From the NCBI GenBank assembly GCA_030849065.1, contig JASAON010001438.1, forward strand, positions 1 to 27,464: a DNA stretch of 27,464 nucleotides, written 5' to 3'. Within the stretch, counting starts at the first letter, position 1; the number at the start of each line of letters is the position of its first letter. This DNA is from Jaenimonas drosophilae (taxonomy: Eukaryota > Euglenozoa > Kinetoplastea > Trypanosomatida > Trypanosomatidae). Below are positions 23,460 through 27,464 of the stretch, piece after piece. The notes beneath the pieces were generated by a model, which had not been told where the DNA came from, did not search any database, and saw only the letters and a list, made by a program, of their open reading frames with translations. The position numbers were made by a program, and so were the translations under genes.

Positions 23460-26400
23460 ATGGGCCGCCTCCAGATGATTGCTCAACTCGGTGTTGTGCT
23501 TATCCTGCTTTGCCTTCAGTACCATGTAGAGGCTGCGTCGTCTACCGTTGTGACTTTTTACGCCACTGGGTATGCTGACTCCCACACTGCCTCCATTTAT
23601 GCTCTGGGTCTTTCGGCACCACTGCATATTAACAATGACCTGGAAGTCTACACATCCATTGGAGTTGCCGTAACTCAGTCCACAGCGAGCTCCATCTTTT
23701 CATCCTACAACAACCAACCCGGTTACATGGCCATTCTTGGCCCAGCGGGAGGAGATACATTGTTCAACATCTACTCCAACATTTTCAGCGACTCAACTGC
23801 CATGTTCTCTCCGCTCCTGCAAACCATGAATCTTCAGGAAGCTGGCGGAATGTACTCAATTTTCAATGAAAAGACTTACTGGCTTATTCCTTCAGATCAG
23901 GCTCAAGTTGTGGGAATCATGTTCTTCCTTTCTCAGCATCCACTTCTTCCGATGCAACATACTGCATTGGCCTACACTGTCAATGGCATCAACGTGTTGT
24001 CCACTCAGGCACTTCAAGCAGTTGCCCCTGTGTTGGGAATTACCGGGCTGTCGGTGAAGTCAAGCGGCGGCCGGTCGTTCACTTCCGGTGCATATTCATC
24101 TGTTTTTCCATCCGCACCAGGTGTTGTGTACCAGCTGCTTGAGTCGACCTATGCCTACCCTTCTCAATGGATTGAACAAATGGTAACAGATACTGCTTTT
24201 ATAAATGCCAACACAACTATTGGTACGACATTCACTTTCGATTATATTACTTTGCAGGCCTACATCCAAAAGGCAGGCGCAGTAGCTATCCTACCATCGC
24301 AAAACATGCTCACTGCTTCGCCTGTGCCGGGGATAGACTCCGTTGAGTATCAGGCTTCACACGATTTTGATTCACAGGCAAGCAACACCATAGCCACTGT
24401 TTCCACCAGCAGCGAGAAGAACTTCATCATGGCTGGCTGGGTTGGTGGCTGGGCATTGATGCAAGCTCTGAACAAGTACACGGGTACCTCCATTGCAGTG
24501 AAGCAGCCATTCTACAATGCATTGAATCATGCCCAATCCATGTTTCTGGTGTCAGATCTTTATTATGGCTCCATGGGCGGTTCATGCTCAAACACTGCCA
24601 TCTCACAGGGATCAATCTGCTCATGTCGTTGGGCTGGAAACAACGTGTGGTTCCACACTCTAAAAAAGACTGGAAACACATACGATTCCGCGCCTCTTCA
24701 GGGAGCTCTATTTCAGTACGCACAAGGCACGTGCGCAAACATATATACCACTCCTACCGCATCTCAGCTTCAGCTTCCCCGAACGGTCCACGCTGTGGGT
24801 TTCTCAACAAACGACAATGAGATGATGTCTTCCATGTGTAGCCAAACCAACAATGTCATTGAAACTGCTGCAAATACGACCCGCTTTTGGCACCACTCAA
24901 GCCACGCCTACCGTGGTTACTGCCTCCCAACAAGCATGAGCTCTGCCACCTCTGACTTGAGCACACACCAGAGGACCTATGTCACGACTTCGTTGATGGG
25001 TGTGATTCCAGACAATGTTGTGGCTGGGAGTACCCCACCCAGCAGCCTGATTCTGGACTTCATGCCGCAAACCACGCAGCTCCATGTTTCCAAGGCCAAC
25101 TTTGTGTATCTCTTCCCCACACTGGAGCAGGAGTTGTACGTGCTTGCGTCTTACCTCAGTGGAGTGGTCGGCTCCACATCTGTTGTGTGCGCCGTGGTGA
25201 GATCGTCAAAATACTCCGCCGCCATCACTGCTTTGCTGACGAAGACGTTCACCACATTTGGCATCACACCGTCTTCTGGGAATGTGAATCAGCCTACTGG
25301 TGACCTGGGCTCGAGTATCTCGGCATCGTGCACGCACACGTTTGTGATTGGAGCGGCCAGCGCAGATGCTGCAGGGATTCTTGGTGTGATGCAGCAGAAG
25401 AGTACTTCTGTTGTACTCATGTCTTTTGAGGACCTGACGAAGCAGTACAACGCGTTCGTCTCTGCTTTTGGCGGTGCTGATGCAAGCGTCACTGACCGAC
25501 TTGTGTTTCCCACCAATCTGCCGAGGTGGACCGGCAGCACCCTGTCATCTGGTACGCTAGGTGGCGCATCTGCACTGAGTACGGTTGATGAGTTCGTAGA
25601 AACCTTGCCACCCGAAGCCCAAACCCCTGCTGCGGTGCGTGCCTTCATCGTGGCTATGCTGTACGACCAGCTGACGATGGGAACAAGCTGGGGTCAGCCA
25701 GATATGCAAGCGGCCCTATATGGAAACGTAACTCTGCGCGTGGGTGGAATGACCTTCGGACCGTTCGCGCAGAATTGGGGAACTCAAGGCATCCAGAACT
25801 ACGGAGCTCAGAACATTTCAGTGTGGTCGTTCACGCGGGTTGTGGATCCAACAGCGAGGGTTCTGGAGGAGCCGATGAACCCATCGCTGGTGTACGATAC
25901 GGCCACCACATCGATTGCATATGACGCAGGTGCGATGGAAAAGGAGGAAGATTGCATTGAGAGGCAACAGTCTTCTAGCGTGGAGAAGCACACAACCACC
26001 ACAGAGAATCCAAAAGCAGGTGATTCCGTGCCCACCGCTTCAACCACGAGGGAAGTAACCTCGTCTGGCATGAGTCTCGCACACCATTCATCTTCATCCC
26101 TGAAGCCCGTGCTGAAAGCTGTGCTATTCGGGCTGGTCGCAGTGCTCTGTGCGCTAATTGTGTACATTGTGATTCTGCTTCTTCTGTACTTTGGGATTCT
26201 TCGTCGTTTGGCGATCTTTTTGGGATCATTGGCTTGTTTTCAGTGTTGTGGATTTCGCTCTTGTGGAAGCGCGGAGAAGGCTGCACGAAAGATGCGTGCT
26301 TTTATAAATATTCAGATGGAAGAGGATTGCAATCTGGAGTGTGCAGTGAGCAGCATTAACTTAGTGCCGTGCAGCTCGTCCTCGAGACTGACGGTTGTCT

Positions 26401-27464
26401 TTATGGAGGTGGAGCAATGGCGCCAACTGTGGCTACGTCAACCTGAGGTTATGTCCCGTGCTGTGCGTCAATTTCAGCGTTGTGTGAAGCGTGCTGCAGT
26501 GAAGCACAGCACCTATGTAATGCAGAGGGTTGAGGGATTTCTCATCTTTGTGTGTCCATCGGCCGATGCCGCACTGATTTTTGTTCGTGAGGCACTCATC
26601 AATATTGCCAACCTTGATGCACGTGATGTGATTGTTATGAGCGACGAGTATAAGCAATTGGGTTGTGGTGGGGCAACCGTGGAGGGACTTCGGTTGCGTG
26701 TGGCGATGCATACCGGAACCACCATTGGTTTTCCTGGCCCATCTGGAAGGGTTCACATTCGAGGGGCTGCCGTGGACGGTGCAGTTGCGGCTGCCTGCGC
26801 TGCTGGTGCAGCTGGCTCAGTTGTGTTGACCGCAACTGCATTGACAGAATGTGGCCTCACAGAGGGTGACCATGACGTCCAATGCGTGGGCCAGTGTCCT
26901 CTGAACACTGGGGAGCTGAAGGATGCACTCTATGTCATTCCTATTGATTCTGGTGCTACTTCTCGTGTTGAACAGTCTAGTGTGGCTGAGGTTCAATCTG
27001 CACGTCGTACTACTCTAGATAAGGCACCTGGCCAGGGTACGGGTGAATTATGGTTGTGGTGTGCGAGGCAGCTGGAACAGCACTACGCCGGGATGTCTGA
27101 TTCCCAACGCATTGCGGACCTTCGTGCCATTGGGCAGCTATTTGTGCTTCCTGAAGCACTCAAGAAGGAGTATGACTCAGATCGCAGCGAATACTGTGAA
27201 TTGCTCAGGGGGGTATGCCAGCAAGTTGCGTCTATGATGGAGTGTCGCCACGGTTTGTCGCCTGCAGCAAAGCTCCCCAATTTGTTACACGCACAGGAAG
27301 AAATCGCTGAAGGCTCCACAGTATTATCTTCTAGCCCAGGATATGACGCAAACAGGCTTGGGGCTGGTGGCGCAAGTTGGAGGTCACAGAAGGAGTTGCG
27401 CAAGCGTCAGCGAAGCGTGCAGCTGCGCCATTTTGCTTACAGCTCTGGCGAGGAAAGTTACCCA
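23460..27464 (+). CDS. Receptor-type adenylate cyclase-like protein with degenerate catalytic domain (partial)
   Basis: The frame is open from the ATG at 23460 to the right edge (1335 codons, no stop), so the C-terminus is missing. Layout: signal peptide (about 1-27, hydrophobic core GVVLILLCL); a large extracellular region to about 880, in the position of the bilobed periplasmic-binding-protein-like domain of trypanosome receptor cyclases; one membrane span (about 885-915); a Cys-rich juxtamembrane stretch (CFQCCGFRSC) that could be palmitoylated; then a class III nucleotidyl cyclase-like domain (about 976-1190) and a helical tail. The cyclase domain keeps its scaffold (LTVVFMEVEQW, EGFLIFV, LRLRVAMHTG). 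However, the metal-binding Asp positions are Glu983 and Glu1025, the purine-selecting Lys is Met1021, and the transition-state Asn/Arg pair is Asp1106/Ala1110. These assignments are by eye against ESAG4-type cyclases. It probably senses ligands without normal cyclase activity. Confidence 0.82.
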   Translation, partial: MGRLQMIAQLGVVLILLCLQYHVEAASSTVVTFYATGYADSHTASIYALGLSAPLHINNDLEVYTSIGVAVTQSTASSIFSSYNNQPGYMAILGPAGGDTLFNIYSNIFSDSTAMFSPLLQTMNLQEAGGMYSIFNEKTYWLIPSDQAQVVGIMFFLSQHPLLPMQHTALAYTVNGINVLSTQALQAVAPVLGITGLSVKSSGGRSFTSGAYSSVFPSAPGVVYQLLESTYAYPSQWIEQMVTDTAFINANTTIGTTFTFDYITLQAYIQKAGAVAILPSQNMLTASPVPGIDSVEYQASHDFDSQASNTIATVSTSSEKNFIMAGWVGGWALMQALNKYTGTSIAVKQPFYNALNHAQSMFLVSDLYYGSMGGSCSNTAISQGSICSCRWAGNNVWFHTLKKTGNTYDSAPLQGALFQYAQGTCANIYTTPTASQLQLPRTVHAVGFSTNDNEMMSSMCSQTNNVIETAANTTRFWHHSSHAYRGYCLPTSMSSATSDLSTHQRTYVTTSLMGVIPDNVVAGSTPPSSLILDFMPQTTQLHVSKANFVYLFPTLEQELYVLASYLSGVVGSTSVVCAVVRSSKYSAAITALLTKTFTTFGITPSSGNVNQPTGDLGSSISASCTHTFVIGAASADAAGILGVMQQKSTSVVLMSFEDLTKQYNAFVSAFGGADASVTDRLVFPTNLPRWTGSTLSSGTLGGASALSTVDEFVETLPPEAQTPAAVRAFIVAMLYDQLTMGTSWGQPDMQAALYGNVTLRVGGMTFGPFAQNWGTQGIQNYGAQNISVWSFTRVVDPTARVLEEPMNPSLVYDTATTSIAYDAGAMEKEEDCIERQQSSSVEKHTTTTENPKAGDSVPTASTTREVTSSGMSLAHHSSSSLKPVLKAVLFGLVAVLCALIVYIVILLLLYFGILRRLAIFLGSLACFQCCGFRSCGSAEKAARKMRAFINIQMEEDCNLECAVSSINLVPCSSSSRLTVVFMEVEQWRQLWLRQPEVMSRAVRQFQRCVKRAAVKHSTYVMQRVEGFLIFVCPSADAALIFVREALINIANLDARDVIVMSDEYKQLGCGGATVEGLRLRVAMHTGTTIGFPGPSGRVHIRGAAVDGAVAAACAAGAAGSVVLTATALTECGLTEGDHDVQCVGQCPLNTGELKDALYVIPIDSGATSRVEQSSVAEVQSARRTTLDKAPGQGTGELWLWCARQLEQHYAGMSDSQRIADLRAIGQLFVLPEALKKEYDSDRSEYCELLRGVCQQVASMMECRHGLSPAAKLPNLLHAQEEIAEGSTVLSSSPGYDANRLGAGGASWRSQKELRKRQRSVQLRHFAYSSGEESYP

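Noticed and set aside
23460..27464. Reading the last gene as a pseudogene because no complete frame is closed in the window
   Set aside because: The frame is continuous from 23460 to the edge without a stop or frameshift; it is cut only by the window boundary.
1..27464. Transposons, tRNA genes, CRISPR arrays or bacterial operon features
   Set aside because: None was seen. Apart from one short in-gene tandem repeat and the G-runs, no repeats, terminal inverted repeats, transposase motifs or tRNA-like folds were noticed by eye.

Overview
This window looks like nuclear DNA of a kinetoplastid flagellate, most likely a free-living bodonid such as Bodo saltans. The species is an inference. What I see directly: 17 intron-free protein genes lie head to tail in two directional clusters. 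They use the standard code, are separated by short spacers (about 100-450 bp), and most are preceded by a pyrimidine tract followed by an AG, the signature of spliced-leader trans-splicing. The last gene has the layout of a trypanosome receptor-type adenylate cyclase, with a huge extracellular part, one membrane span and a class III cyclase-like domain. No tRNA, rRNA, CRISPR array or transposon was seen.

Left cluster, minus strand, 12124 down to 1. In transcription order: a C9orf85/DUF2039-family zinc protein; a TMEM216/TMEM17-like four-pass membrane protein; an 808-residue helical protein; a protein ending in TCP10/CPAP-like G-box repeats; a PTC7-like PP2C phosphatase; nucleolar complex protein Noc4; a mitochondrial protein of unknown function; an atypical SDR-like Rossmann protein; a 178-residue unknown; and, cut by the left edge, the N-terminus of what may be a PP1-type phosphatase.

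Divergent strand-switch region, 12125-12800. It carries three long G-runs on the plus strand, about 100 bp apart, the last directly after a T12 run. By analogy with trypanosomatids it is the probable RNA polymerase II start region for both clusters.

Right cluster, plus strand, 12801 to 27464. In order: a 914-residue coiled-coil protein with an internal 75-bp tandem repeat; a 92-residue zinc-ribbon protein; the meiotic MutS homologue MSH4; a 211-residue unknown; a tetraspanin-like four-pass protein; a rhodanese-methyltransferase fusion; and the receptor-cyclase-like protein, which runs off the right edge. Its cyclase domain has lost or changed most catalytic residues, so it looks like a pseudocyclase.

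Genes in such clusters are co-transcribed but usually not functionally related, so neighbourhood says little about role. Even so, two genes near the strand switch (TMEM216-like and TCP10-like) belong to cilium or centriole families, and the coiled-coil gene beside it could be cytoskeletal. Several reading frames extend upstream of their probable start only because the pyrimidine tract happens to be open. I placed starts at the first in-frame ATG after the likely splice acceptor and explain this where it matters.
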